DNA of 64,000 bases from Liolophura sinensis. Lineage: Eukaryota; Mollusca; Polyplacophora; Chitonida; Chitonidae. Numbering within the stretch: the stretch's first letter is position 1; the number at the start of each line of letters is the position of its first letter. A model generated the notes under the pieces. That model worked only from the letters and a program-made list of their open reading frames with translations. It did no database searches and was not told the DNA's origin. This document shows positions 32,230-45,024 of the stretch, one piece after another. The position numbers and the translations under genes are program-made. Where the stretch lies: positions 310,001 to 374,000 of the forward strand of contig NC_088304.1 of the NCBI RefSeq assembly GCF_032854445.1. The letters are read 5' to 3'.

Positions 32230-33430
32230 TACCTTTCCGCTTAACCCGGGGATAGGGGGCGTCTACTCACGTGCTGAATTAGATTGCCATGTTGGATATA
32301 CGAACACTTTCAATCAAACAACAACTGAGAAACATATCAACTGATATTCTAGTATGGTACACGATTTGAACACCAATTTCACTCACTCACCTGAAACCTA
32401 TCTTGCGCCTTTTCTACATTACTGAAAACTGTTCACTGCTTCTGCTTGCATGATTCCGGCCAGTTTGGTACTTTATATACATATCTATCACGTACATGGT
32501 ATTTAACAACACAGAGATCTTTACATATTAACGGGAAAGACGTAATCGTCCGTTACTTTTGAATCATAATCTGATCGGGTAGGGTCCTGTAACGCTCCTC
32601 ATTTTCGGACTGTATCTAATACCACTTAACCTGGGGCTAGGGCCGTAAAGGTAGCCATGCCAATTACATCAGTACGATGCCTTTATGAGCAGTGGCAATG
32701 AAAGCGCGACTGAGATACTTGTTTAGCTGTTATTTGACATGGAACTCATGCACGGACTACGAATTTGAACTTTGATATGGAATTCATGCCTGGAATATTC
32801 ATTGTCTGCCCGGCATCATTGAAAACTGATTACCGCTTCTCTCTTATGTGTTACCGGCTTTATTTCTTATTTGTATAATTTCTTACATACCTTTGTCTTC
32901 GGGAGTTAGTGTTAAACGTTGTTGTGGAAATGGATCTTGCGATTATCGACTTGGAAAGCCCTTTACGGACTACGAATGGTATAGGAATGTCGGACATGAC
33001 GCTTATATTTACTTCTATGTCTTTGTCATCGTCATATGACTAAAAAATTGATACTGTTTTGCATGACTCCGGCCATTTTCGTACTTTATATACTTTCTTA
33101 CTTCTTTGTTGTTGTCATTATATTTTCATGACTAAAAAGTTGTTATGTACGACGTTAAACCCCAAGCACTGACTTAATTCTTTGGGGATTGCCCTTGTGA
33201 TTATTGACCTGGAACATCCTTAACGGTTGACACTTGGTATACTAATGTCTGTTTCGACGTAGAGATTCGCATAGAATTAGATCTCCACCCTCCATATAAG
33301 AACAGTTGCAATCCAAGTGCAGTTGACATGCATATCGTGATTAATGACAACTTATATTATACTTGCACCGTACACGGTTTGGAAAATGATTGAAGTAATT
33401 CACCCAGAACATTGTATCGTCTCTCCATTA
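32230..33430 (+). repeat. Tandem, diverged copies of the inverted-repeat element arm plus interior
   Basis: At least three arm copies in plus orientation: 32235-32405 (CTTAACCCGGGG..., TGAATTAGATTGCCATG, GGTACACGATTTGAA), 32620-32760 (CTTAACCTGGGGCTAG, CGACTGAGATACTTG) and 33265-33420 (GAATTAGATCTCCACC, GAACAGTTGCAATCCAA). Interior pieces lie at 32850-33030 and 33060-33260. A SINE family 2 tail (GTACGACGTTAAACCCCAAG) lies at 33105-33175. Confidence 0.7.
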
Positions 33431-33434
33431 CCAT

Positions 33435-35115
33435 TCTCTTGCTGTCTGATTTTCTCGCAGGAATCCATCATCTCTTACTTCCTGGAATCCTGGGAACATT
33501 GCGATAAGATTTGTATTGGAAATTGTTTTTGACCAGGGACGACAATTTTGATTGGCGACTCGTGTGCAAATGTCTGCCTCGACGCCTAGATTTATGTTCC
33601 AGACGAAATATTTTAACTGTATGTGTTTCTGCATCACTGAAAGACACGTAACGCATTTGTGTTTCAATTTTATATTGATATGCGCGACGTATAACATTGT
33701 CGTTAAACACGTATTTTCAGACAATTATTTTCACTTCTCAGTATTTGGGGTGACTGGTTGGATAATTATCTTTACAGATCGGTTAATGGCGTGTCTGTCT
33801 TCGGGAATTCCACACTTGGTTGCCAGCTGTGCTTGCTGATGCATTTCATAAAAGATCTCACTGATTGCAACATGTGTGACCGTTAACATTGCATTCTGCT
33901 TTGGTTTTCTACACGTGTGATAATGCACAGCATTAAAAGAGCAGTGGAAATACAAGTAGCCTTTAGATAGGTTTATATGTAACATGTTGAACAAAACGAG
34001 AAACTTCACAAGAATTAAATGTATTGAAAATGGGTAGTACATGGTAGGCAATATAGGCGAAAACTATAGGTCTAACCTGACGCATCCGACCATTGCAATT
34101 GTGTTGAATACCAAGACGTGTGCCGAATTGGCTGGTGATTTAAATAAGCTAATTCATTATTGTGACAGCATTTTAGCAAGATAAATCCTTCTCCGCGATG
34201 CCTGTGGAAATGTCCCAGGGGAAAAATCTAGTCCTTTCTCTGTAAATGTAAACATTGTCAAGACATGCTCGCGGCAATTGACCGTTTCATTTGTCTTTAT
34301 GTCCGATGTGCTCTCGCAGATTACGATCTTCGTGGGTTATTAGGCTTGAGACGCTGCCAAAAGGCTGAAGGCTATTGAATACATCGATTTCAGAGAGAAG
34401 GCGTATGGTGTTCTCACTCCCTAACGATTGTCACAATACAGGAACCAGCGGCGGAACATATTTACCAACTCCAGGAAATCAAAGTGGATGGGATTGGTGT
34501 AGATAGAATGGATAGCCTGATTAACTGATTGGTCATGAGTTAGTGGCTCGTAGTGATAAACGTGCAGTCGCCCTCAACAAGCCTCCGGGGATCCTGGCCA
34601 TCGGTCAGTGGAGCACAAACATTGCAGGACTTCTGGTGCAACTGAATGAATGAATGAATGAATGAATGATTATTATAGCCCATTATTTTTATATAATGCA
34701 ACCCAGAAAATTTTATAGGAGATATATATGTATAAAACACAAAATCCATATTTAGGCCAATGGCAAGGTAGAAATTTAAGATACTGTTCGCATTTTCACA
34801 CGTTCAGTTTTAGGATTACCCAATCTTGTTAGTACAAAATAATATAATTAAGACAAGGTCAGCATGTACAGACAAATGGGGATTACTTCTAGGTAATGAC
34901 TGAGGTTAGTGTGCAAGATACTTCTAAATAGGTCTTAGCTTTGGTAGACAAGCAGCCTCCCTGGACATATTTAACAACACAAAACGACACAGCCCGGGAC
35001 AACAAATTGATGTGAAATATTCTGCGCGAAGCGACGACTAACCAGATGATTTTAAGAACGTGAAACTGATCCGCAGATTTAGTTAGCTAGTGGGAATGCG
35101 CTCATACCGAAAACA
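33435..35115. other. Mostly unannotated; short (GAAT)n run
   Basis: Contains (TGAA)n at 34645-34670. A diverged end of the interior repeat is suggested at 33540-33600 (GCGACTCGTGTGCAAATGTC). Open frames at 33552-33839 (+) and 33731-34051 (-) show no domain. Confidence 0.4.
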
Positions 35116-35124
35116 GAGACAGCC

Positions 35125-35290
35125 TAAGAACTTTATATCTTAAACATATATAAACGTCATGTCCGACATTCGTATACCATTCGTAGTCCGTAAAGGGCGT
35201 TCCATGTCGATAATCGCAAGATCCATTTCCAGGACAACGATTAACACTAGCCCCCAAAGACAAAGTTATGTAAGAAATTATACAGTCACT
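35125..35290 (-). repeat. Inverted copy of 32850-33010
   Basis: The minus strand reads CTTACATAACTTTGTCTT, GGAAATGGATCTTGCGATTA and CTACGAATGGTATACGAATG, nearly the same as 32873-33000 (plus). The two copies are about 2.1 kb apart and the closest pair of this family. Both give a similar 50-residue chance peptide (GNGSCDYR, PFTDYEWY); the other family copies do not keep it, so it is not treated as coding. Confidence 0.85.
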
Positions 35291-35299
35291 TGTCAGAGC

Positions 35300-37470
35300 C
35301 AAAGGATTTACTCATTGAGTAATTGTCTCAATTGTCTTCAAAGTCATGAGACGCCAGTTATTTGACATACAAATCAGATTTTTTCCCCTGCTTCCATTGT
35401 CATAATTCGAGTAACGATGAAAGGATGACAGTAGTCGCCTTAAGCTTATACGCAAGTTTAAAGGGTTCGACGTCACCAGGTGAAAACATATTTCAATCGA
35501 AACCAATGGGTTTTTTTTTCTTTCTAAAAAGTATAATACTTTGTTTGGATGTGTTTCGCTGAATACATTGTAAATAAATGAAACTACCGAGCAAAGTGCC
35601 GGGCTGAATGAAGGCGGGCATCTTGAAAATTAATCGAACTGCATGGTTTTGACAGGCAAGTACTTCTAGTGTCACCATCTCTGCGTCACGTCATCAGTTA
35701 GCCGTGCAATATATGAGGTTCATTAATCACTTTAGGTGTTAATTAAATTGGCAAAAAGATACCATTGTTGAAGCTTTCTGAAATCCACCCAATCTCTTGC
35801 AATGTTTATTGCCATACTCCGCTATTTGAACACCATAGAAACAAACCAACTGTAATTCAACCAGTGTGTCTTCGATAAAAAAAATCATAAAATTACACCA
35901 TTATTAAGTAATCCTATTTCAGTGTCAACGTCCCGAGAACTAAAACAATACGGGAGTTTCGAGTTGGAATGCCTCTATTGCTAACGGTGAAAAAGGCCTA
36001 CTGTACAATACAGCTGTTAGAAAATGTGATCAAAAATAGTTGCCTATGATGTGGGCGTTTGCAAAAAGTTTCCAGAAATGTAATTTGAAGTACATGACCC
36101 ATAGAGAAAAAGGAAGGAGCTGAACGTTTGGCATCTTGAGAAAGTCAAAAGGGAAACTGGTGCCATGTATGTCTCTGCAACAGGGTAACTCAGGTAATGT
36201 ATATAGTAATGTCATCGAAGGTTGCCAAACATTTGTCATTATAGAGTGGGACTTTTTTACCTTTTCGAATTCTCCTACTAAATCTACTCTTTACTAAATC
36301 TACTCTTTACTAAATCTACTCTTTGTACATATTTTCCTCTGATGCTCTAGTTGAAAAATCTTGGGTTCCACTCGCAAACAGTTATACATCGTCGCATTTC
36401 CTTTTCATGATGTTTCACGTCAGTTTGTAGTCCATTTAATCGATCATCTCTGTTCAAAAATAAATCGCCAAAAGCTTATTCTGGCATTCATGGTTCAACA
36501 GCCAAGAGGGACGTTTTAGCATTTCACGCATTGTTCGAGGCACTCGCGTGGTTTTGATAAAACAATAAATAATTTGTGGTTATTTTCTTAAATATTAGTT
36601 TTCCTAATGTTCCGTATCTTGCAAATTGATCACCCCTTATTTTGTCTACACGCACTGACATTACTCTCTCCATTACTCCTACACGACATTGCCTGTGTCA
36701 TCTTTCCGGAATCCATACTTCTTGGTTGATGTCATATTACATAAAAAAATACTACAGCATGGATAGTAAAAGCGGAGTATCGACGACAGTGTTATAGTTG
36801 GCCTCTTCTCAGTTTTTTTATTTGGTGTTTTATTCAAAGTTTTTAAAAATGTAAATGCTCAAAATGTACCAACTTAGACGTCTCCTAGCGCCTTAGGTGA
36901 AACAGAATTAGGTTAGAAATACAACGACGCTTATTGTAATTTATTGCACGTAACAGGCCTAAATAAATCAAAATGCGAGTATCCTAGGCAATCCAGCTAC
37001 ATGTAGCCTGCACTATTTTATGATTTTGGGGCATCATGTTTGGGATTTTCTTTTCTCGTAGCAGGTCAACAGTCAACTCTGATTACAATCGCACATCTGT
37101 GACGTCACCGAGCCACCGGCTGGAGATCGGCTAGAGTAGTAAATCTTTTGTTTTGGTGCATTTAAATTCATTATTACATTTCACAGAAGCCCTCTCGGTA
37201 TTATGCTCTTTAAACAGGTTACAATTTTTAAAATTAGGGCCAATATAGCAAATTTTAAAAACTAATTATTTCAGCTTACATTAAGTCCTAAAAAGGACTG
37301 TCCACATTTGAAAGTCAAAGAGTGGGCTATTATTGTGTCAGTAAACTGACTGATGTAAATTGTCAAGGCACATTTATGTGTGACCATTTGCCATCACACC
37401 ATTCGTATCTGCTAGATAGTCTTTTTCCTGTGGTAAGTCTTTTATATTGTGCCGTTTAAGATTTGTTTGT
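35300..37470. other. Non-coding stretch with a short triplicated motif
   Basis: 36280-36327 contains three direct copies of the 16-mer AAATCTACTCTTTACT (last copy one base off). Nothing else recognised. Confidence 0.5.
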
Positions 37471-37474
37471 TTGC

Positions 37475-37680
37475 TTTGTGTTTTGCGCCGTACTCAAGAA
37501 AATTTCACTTATACGATGGCGGCCAGTATTATGGTGGAAGGAAACCCTTGACCATCCGCAGATTGCTGGAAGACCTTCCCACGTACGGCCGGAGACTTGA
37601 ACTCATAGCGACCGCATTGGTGAGAGGCTACTGGGACATTGTGCCGTGCTGACGTGCTAATCACCTCGGCCACGGTGTCT
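37475..37680 (-). mobile_element. SINE (family 1), head present, internal deletions
   Basis: Minus strand. Tail GCGCCGTACTCAAGAAAATT (complement sense), middle CGTACGGCCGGAGA, B-box region TTGAACTCATAGCGACC, and a degenerate head ending CGGCCACGG. Imperfect flanking repeat GTTTAAGATTT / TTTTAAGACTT. Older than the copies with perfect duplications. Confidence 0.88.
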
Positions 37681-37844
37681 TTTAAGACTTGACATACTAA
37701 CTACTTAGGACTGCGCTATATGGCCATAAGTTATCCATTACTGGCCATCCTGCGATTGCGGTGTGAGAATCATGTAAATGAATTATCTCTAGAAGGTTTT
37801 CACGCCAGATAACCGTATATACAACCCTTGTCAAACGCTAATAG

Positions 37845-37975
37845 AGAATGAAGCTTGTCCACGTTAGACACTTATCACGTATTTTCGCCAAAAGAAAGAC
37901 TCGAGGTTGATGACCAAGCGCGACATTCGGTACATCATAGTGGAAGGCCAGAATGCATCATTACGCTTTCCTTGT
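37845..37975 (+). repeat. Dispersed repeat, partner of 6.65 kb
   Basis: Plus-strand partner of the minus stretch at 6645-6795. See shared words ACTTATCACGTAT and CGCGACATTC. Confidence 0.6.
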
Positions 37976-38316
37976 GCATAGTTAAATGAAAACAACAAAA
38001 GTTGAGCTGACTGTGATAGCCTCTGAATATATAATGTTTCCATAGGTATAAGCTGCTCAGATACCTATTGTGTATTCTCGTGGTTGTGCTGTGGAGCTAG
38101 TTCAGGTCGTAAGTCTAGGTTAAGAATTGTGATGTTTGTTGAGTCAGAAATTTGCTCTCAAGCAGGATGTTGCTAGTGTGTACATGAATGGATGGTTTTG
38201 GCTTAACCAATTATGGCTTAATTCAATTGTATACATGATAATAAGAATGAATAGTTTGCTAAAACTCGCAAGGCTTACCTCTTTTAATTGTCGTGTGATC
38301 TTTCTTTCTATACAAA

Positions 38317-39515
38317 AACAAAAATATAAACGCAACACTTTGGTTTTTGCCATATTTCACAAGATAATGCTGTAATTTTTTTCAATACAGTGCCGAGGGA
38401 TGATCAATGGCAAAACCATACACCAGTGTACATTCCCGTCTCCAAAACCAAAATGTTGTCGATTTCAAGCCTCTTCACCATTTTGACCCGTCAGACATGT
38501 GTGGCCCTATCTGCAGTATTCAGTAATGTATAAGGTCTTCCCTGGCACTCTTTACCCACAGGTGTACAAAAGAACAGTTGCCTTAGTTGCCACAAAACCA
38601 CCGACAGCTCGCCATCGGCATGCTCGACGCTGGTGTGACCCTTACAACTGTTGAGAGAGCCCTTGACGTTGTGTCAACTATTAGTCATCTCAGAACTTGT
38701 CATGAAGTGTTTGGCACGACAGCTGCGGGTAACGACCCCCGACCAAGACCGCCATATACCCCTCCTCTACCTTTTTTTGACTGTTTCAGGCTAGCCACTG
38801 CCACAAGTGATGAAACAATTGGGCTCCATAATAACTGGATTTCTCCTCAAACCGCTCGGAATTGCCTCAGAGAAGCGAATTTGCGAGCTGGTACACCACT
38901 CCACAGAGTATAGACCTTACCTCTGCGCGGCGCCAAAGTCGGCGCAACTGGGTTGACGTTTATGTTCGTGGTCCGCGATGCAAGATACGGCGTGTTATGT
39001 TTTGAGATGATCCCCGGTTTTAGCTACAGAGAGCTGATGGGAGGCAGCGGGTTTGGCGCGGATCGGTGAGTGTTATACCGACGTAGCCGTTGTGCGTACG
39101 ATGAAATGCTTTTGTGCTGGGATACTGCGGGGATAAGTCGTGGGCTTTGCACTGAACATCATTTTATCCTCGGTAAACTAAAAGCGGTAAGATACCGTTG
39201 ACCCTCACACAGGAGTGGGAAAACATTCCACAAATCACAATTGACCATCTCATCAGGTCTATGCGTCGACGATGAGTAGTAGTGCAGCCTGCAATCAGTG
39301 GACGTACTCGGTACTGAAGTGTGGAATTTCACAAACTGACCCCACCCCTGTTTCCTAACCTGCCTCAGCGTTACCATAGGTCGTCCGTTTCCATCAGTAA
39401 TGGAAATCTATTGGTAAGAGTTTATTTATGCCCTCCTGAAAAAACTGTATTGAAAGGAATTTGATAACGCAGTTAATTTTGTCAAGATATTGGGTCTTGC
39501 GTTTATATTTTTGTT
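38317..39515 (+). mobile_element. Tc1-like DNA transposon with intact 19-bp TIRs, dead transposase
   Basis: Left TIR AACAAAAATATAAACGCAA (38317-38335) is a perfect inverted match to 39497-39515. Between them is a plus-strand transposase relic. The N-terminal helix-turn-helix region is the frame 38587-38913 (RQLAIGMLDAGVTLTTVERA and PRPRPP). A middle block follows near 38915-39060 (RRNWVDVYVRG, VMF*DDPRF with the catalytic-D block interrupted by a stop, and RADGRQRVWRG). The last third of the enzyme is missing or unrecognisable. Length about 1.2 kb, short of the 1.6 kb usual for such elements. Confidence 0.9.
38587..39065 (+). pseudogene. Tc1-like transposase, N-terminal and middle parts
   Basis: Begins with a helix-turn-helix-like segment (NHRQLAIGMLDAGVT), continues with a paired-like linker (HLRTCHEVFGTTAAG, DPRPRPPYTP), then a second helical region (ISPQTARNCLREANLRAGTP). 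The core continues in another frame. At least two stops and frameshifts; no complete DDE triad. Confidence 0.85.
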
Positions 39516-39519
39516 CAGG

Positions 39520-41035
39520 TTATCTAAGGATTGATATGAAATCTGAAATAGTTGAGGAAAATTGACAAGATGCCTGTCGTCACTGCTTTGGTGTGGCTGT
39601 TTGTGTTGTTTATGTTTCAACATATCTAAATTACTGTCAATACCCATTCATCTAGCGTCAGTTACAATTTTGTTGTAATACGTCCGCTTTGAGGATCAGC
39701 GTCGGGATAACAGAATGACGTCCCAATAAAGCCTGAAGGGATGGTATGTTGCCACTTTCAATAATTGGGCGGTATACCGTTTGTTTCTGAACTGTTGAGA
39801 TATTAGTCTATACTGCCCGCCAGTTGTCTACGTATATGTATATGTATATGACTAGCAGCGCATGTACTCAAGTCAAATAAACTTGATCTCTATAGAACAC
39901 AGCTTACGCAGTAAATGCCACATGGTAGTACAGTGAAGTCTTTTACATGTGTAACCGGGTTGGGCTACATTAGACACAGTGGGTGCCTTAATTAAAAGAC
40001 AAAGTCCATTCCTCCGTTTGAATTGCTGTATTCGAGGGAAAACTGTTGCAGAAAAAAAAACATGGGCTTTACGCTGTCTCTCTAACATAAAAACACAAGT
40101 GTCAGCTCCGTTTTTTGTGCAGGATATTAAGAGTGTATCATGTTTTGTCAGTGTGTAAATATCTTACAATGTGATAAGTCTTACAGTGTATCAGAATATT
40201 ACAGTGTAACCTAGCACCCACAAGGACATCACATCACTGCAACCTTGACTTCATGCAATATGTAAATCTGTCAAATACACTGCTCCTTTTATGACATTTC
40301 CACATGTCTTAAACGTGTCAACTGAGCAACAGCAATGACCGCACGTTCATGACTTCAATTTTCGTAGCAGAAGAGACCACCACTATGCCGTATGAACATG
40401 TGAACATTATTATATGACCACCTCAACCGCTATGCGTCAGACACGTCACATATCATTGTCCAACAACAACGCTATATTGGCAGTCTAAGGAATTAGCCAA
40501 ATTTACACAAGCACATAAGCAGCCCCTCACCCTGGTTATGGAGGTCATTGCTCACAGGCACACTTAGATTTTCTTCACCATCAATGCTGTGTGGTCAGCC
40601 TGTAATGCAGAATTGCAGCAAATAACAACATGCCACCATTGGCCTCACAGGTCTATACAATAAGGGAATGCTAAACAGAGTGCTCTTTTAGAAGTATCCT
40701 ACTTATGCTAGCATACGCGACATTTACACCCATCTACGCTTTATCTAACCAATGTGCCATTATCAGAAAACCTTGTCGGAATCTGCACCGGATGTTTACA
40801 CGCATACGTTGCACTTACGTTAAGTCAGTACAGTGAACTACACGTTGCCTTAGTGAACAATTGGTCTACCTCCAGATACTCTTAACACAGTATTGCTTTA
40901 CGCACGGACTACGGTTGAGAAGTACCATATTACTCCATACATCTACCAGCAGATCTCTTCTTTAACACCACGATGTCTGGACGAGTTGGTTTTTGGTCAG
41001 TGTCAGTGTTTCTTGGCAGAGCAGGGTCGGAAATG
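39520..41035. other. Non-coding stretch, nothing recognised
   Basis: No gene or repeat recognised. The frame 39873-40088 (minus) has no motif. Confidence 0.45.
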
Positions 41036-41139
41036 ACCAGTGGCGCCCTCACTGGCTGCTAACAATATGGTAAGGGGAGATAACGCATATATCATTTATA
41101 CAGTGGAAGGAAGCGTTCTTCACTGTTTTACATTTCATA

Positions 41140-41360
41140 ACACAAATACCCCGTTCGCACGGGAAAAGTTAAGCTGGTTTAACTTGTCAAAGGTTGACGT
41201 CGCCCCTGTGAACGCAAAATGGGTGCATTTCATCGGGTTTGTCGTTCCCATCGAGCGACGTGCTGACCGGACAAATCCCTGAACTGGCTTAAAACTGGCA
41301 TGGCCATAGTGTCGTGTGAACGCGCGCATTTTTACAACCGGCTTATATTTAAACCAGTTT
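41140..41360. repeat. Possible MITE-like sequence with internal inverted words
   Basis: GCTGGTTTAA near 41172 and its complement-type partner TTTAAACCAG near 41348, plus GTTCGCACGGG and CGTGTGAACGCG words at the two ends, suggest a diverged inverted structure of about 210 bp. Weakly supported. Confidence 0.3.
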
Positions 41361-41609
41361 GGATTTGATCCGGTTTAAGTCATTCGACAGCGCTCACTCA
41401 CTCCACGGTCTCAGCCCCGGGAGCCCTTGTATGCCCCAGTCATATCCCCAGAAGCGCATTTACGCGCTCCATTACATACATTTTACTGGCCTCAAAAGTC
41501 GATCTTTTCGAATTAGTCAGAAGCTGCAATCAAAAATCGTGTTCTAAATCGTTTCAGGAAAACAGCAAACATATTTCATTGGCTAAATAACACAATGAAT
41601 ACTAATAAG

Positions 41610-43230
41610 CGTTCTTAGGGATGACACTTGAGCCGAAAGTTATCGCAAAAGTGTTTTCGATTCTGACGACTCTGAAATCGATGTTTCAGACAACAACAAG
41701 TTGTGATTCCGACAAATATCCTGTGAAGGACTTTGTTTGCTTTACCTGTGTCCGCCATTTCCCCAAAACGGATCCGAAGTGATTTTGGAGATCTGACAGC
41801 AACAACAACTCAGGTAAACAGTACATGTCAAGGTGTATCATTTCGGCAATCGATGTACTTTATTTTAATTAACCGGAGGGACAAGTACATATTTTAAGTC
41901 ATGATACGACTGGAAAAGACTTTTTTCGTTTAATATTTCCTGATAACACCTACCAGTTTTTAACGGATCAGACGAATGTATATGCACTGAAGTGTCAAAC
42001 ATGATACAAAATGGACTACAGTTAATGCAAACGAAATCCAAGCCTTTATTGGTCTTTATATTTTGATGTAAATCATTCCATTGCCAGCATACATGGATAA
42101 CAGGACGAGGGAGCCTATCTTTGTGAAATTCCAGCCCTTGCCAAAATAATGACATGACTGAGATTTTAGAAAATCTTACAATACTTCCATGGTAAAGATG
42201 TGCAGAATCCTCCTCGTGGAGATCCAGGTCACGATTCTATTCGCCACGTCACGCCAGTCTTTGATATCGTCCAGCAGAAATTAGGGGACAATTACAATCT
42301 CCACAAATCCGTAAGTGGTGATGAGGCTATTATACCCTTCAGAGACCACCTTAGTTTTAGGCAATATCTTCCGGTCAAACCGTGTAAATTTTGAATAAAG
42401 GTTTGGGAACTTGCTGACAGTTATAATGGGCATGTGTACAAGATGCGGGTTTATACAGGAAGATCTGAAAATGGAACTCGAGAAGAGGGACTTGCATCTA
42501 GAGTTGTCAAAGATCTGACTCGATGTTTTATATGGATAATTTGTTTCTAAAGCCGTCCTAAACTGTTTTGTGACCCTGTTAGCAGATAACATATATGCAG
42601 CTAGTACATGTCGTGTGAACAGGAAAGGTTGGCCAGAGAAATTACACTCCAGATGTTTTCAGAAAGGAAAGGGTGCAAGCCTGAATCTGCAGAAAGACAA
42701 TTTAGTTGCTACATGTTGGTTTGATGAAAGACAGGTGAACTTTTTTGTCAACAAACTCTTATCCCACTAGTATGGTGGAAATGAAGAGGGAGCAAAAGAC
42801 GGTTCCTTACAGAACATCCCAGCACCTGAAGTTGTAGGAAATTATTCAGTAAACATGAGTGGTGTCGATCATGGGGATCCACTTCGACTTCAGTACCCAT
42901 CAGGAAGACCGTCCAAAAATTTTGGGAATATCTGTTTTGGTTTTTAATTGATACTGCCATAACTTGTTCGTTCATACTTATGCGTGAATCAGCAAATCAT
43001 CGCCACACTACAAATTGTGTTTCGTAGAAATCTGGCACGTCTTCTTATAGGACAATTTCGACAGAAACCCTTGACTGAAGTGGATAATGGCAAGTCATTT
43101 TTTTTGCTCCCTACAGAGCTGTATGTGAGAGGTGAAAAGCTGCATGCAACCTGCAGAAAGATACTTGAACAAAAGTTGAAAATAAATGAATTTGTCATGT
43201 CTGTTTGTTCTGTCAGTGTATATTAGCTTT
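41610..43230 (+). pseudogene. piggyBac-type transposase pseudogene
   Basis: Plus strand, several frames. An acidic start (FDSDDSEIDVSD, about 41660) is followed by QFLTDQTNVYALKC (41960-42005) and NANEIQAFIGLYIL (42025-42065). Then SVSGDEAIIPFRDHLSFRQY (42308-42370, catalytic DEA motif; normally VDEAMIPFKGR) and LPVKPCKF*IKVWELADS, where TGA at 42392-42394 replaces a Gly codon. Next are YKMRVYTGR, the AASTCRVNRKGWPEKL block (42595-42645), NLVATCWFDERQV, PAPEVVGNYSVNMSGVDHGD (42820-42880, third acidic position), then FRRNLARLLIGQF. The order and spacing fit the family over nearly its whole length. Stops and frameshifts make it inactive. The DNF motif (second D) is damaged. Confidence 0.9.
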
Positions 43231-43234
43231 ACTC

Positions 43235-45015
43235 GATATGGAGCGCAGTAAGGTCAAGTGGGCCCTACATAATACACGATGGGAAAAGTCCAGGCAAGTA
43301 ACTGGACTTGAACTCACAACATATTATTGTATACTGGCAATAATGTATCAATTTTACTAACATGGTTGCCTCAATGCCTACTGTACTATTGTAAAAGAGT
43401 GTTTGTTTCTGAATGGTTGAATGCACTGAAATTAAATGAAGTTATCGCATTTAAAGGTTTTCATTCTGACAGAACATTCAGTTAAATTGGAACATAGGAA
43501 CAACACTCGCTGAGAGAAAAAAGGGCTTGGTACGATTATTTTCCAGAATCCTTGGCTTTCGATTAAATGCAGGAGAAAAACTCAGTTATAGTATTTGAAC
43601 TCGCGTCTTTGCAGACATTGTTGGGATTATATAACTGTGGAATTAGGAAATTATCCATGTGCTTACTATTATTTCTACTTTCCCAAACAGGCATGTCGAC
43701 ATAAAGCGAAAGGCCTTTATACTTGAATGTTGTTTATGTGCATGTGGTAGTTATTTCAAGTTCAATGATTTTAGCATGTTTCTTCATTTGCTGTAATGTA
43801 AAAATTCTCTAGTTTGTAGTGTGTGTATCAGTGTTCAGGATCAAAAGCAGTGGACCAATTTCCAAGCCTATCAAAATAGATATCTCTAGTAAATTATTTA
43901 TTAAACTAATACGGAAAACAATTTAGACAGTTTGTCATTATTTAGTAAGTCATATTACCAACGTCTTAACATTTTTCCAATAGTGAAAGAACAAATAAAA
44001 TTTGTTATCCAGTCCATAACTGTTTTGTTTGTCCGTATTACAAGAGAATGTGCTTATACGTTAATGAAAGTGATTGCAATTATTGTAAGTACATTACCTG
44101 AGAACGGTTTGAAATTAAATTCGAAATAATTCGTATTAGGGTGAGGGGTTACTAAGTGTCCAATTACCGTCATTACCAGTCTAAAGAAATATTAGTAGGT
44201 TTGCACCCAAAACATAGTTTACCGTTTTCCGGACGTGTTAACCTTTATCATGTTTCACTTGACATTCAGGTTTACCTATTTCACAACGTCTCCTTAAATT
44301 AGTTTTCATTTGCAACACAAATCACTACAGCCACTCTGTAATTCACAACCTGTTGCTTGGCATTGTTTTGATTGAAGTGACCTAACACGTATGTGTTTTG
44401 ACATAATTATGACGTCACGGTGATTCTCCTTTCGCCGGTAATGACCTTAGATTTCCATATAAAGAAATGTTCGAAGTTTTTCGTGGGCGCAATTTTTTTA
44501 TTTACCTTATAAGGGTATATCCGTGGGAAAAAATCATCGGTAAATCTCCAATAATAAAAGGATGGGTGCATGTTTATTGGAATATTCGACCTTTGTAACG
44601 ATGTAGAGCATGGTAATATCGGTTGCTTGGAAGGAACTGTATGCGAGTCAACATTCGGCCTAGCTATTCAGTAGGCTTCCCTGCACGGTCAAAAGAAAGT
44701 GTGATTAAACATCTCTTAGAGCATGCTTTCCACTACAGAAACTACCAAGGTAAAAGTCCTATATATAATGTATAAAATCCAGTAAAACATCTCAATTTTG
44801 ATATTTTGAGTGGAGATTGACGATTTCTCCTGGGGATGTAGGCTGCCGGCTGAAGTGGTTCTGACGGTCACAGCAGACTGCAGTAGTGAAAAAGTTAAAT
44901 GCTGGCCGCGTGAGTTGGGTAAGGGTCATGTTTAGAACGTCTCCCTTTTGTGTTTTTTGGAAATATCCACCACATTACTATGTAAACATGTCACATGTTT
45001 ACTACACTGACTCGC
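43235..45015. other. Non-coding stretch, nothing recognised
   Basis: AT-rich, no repeat family recognised, only short chance frames (for example 43932-44129, plus). Confidence 0.45.
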
Positions 45016-45024
45016 TTGGATTTT

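Noticed and set aside
32848-35302. Related small proteins encoded at 32848-33039 (+) and 35102-35302 (-)
   Set aside because: Both come from the same dispersed repeat; other copies of the repeat do not keep the frame.
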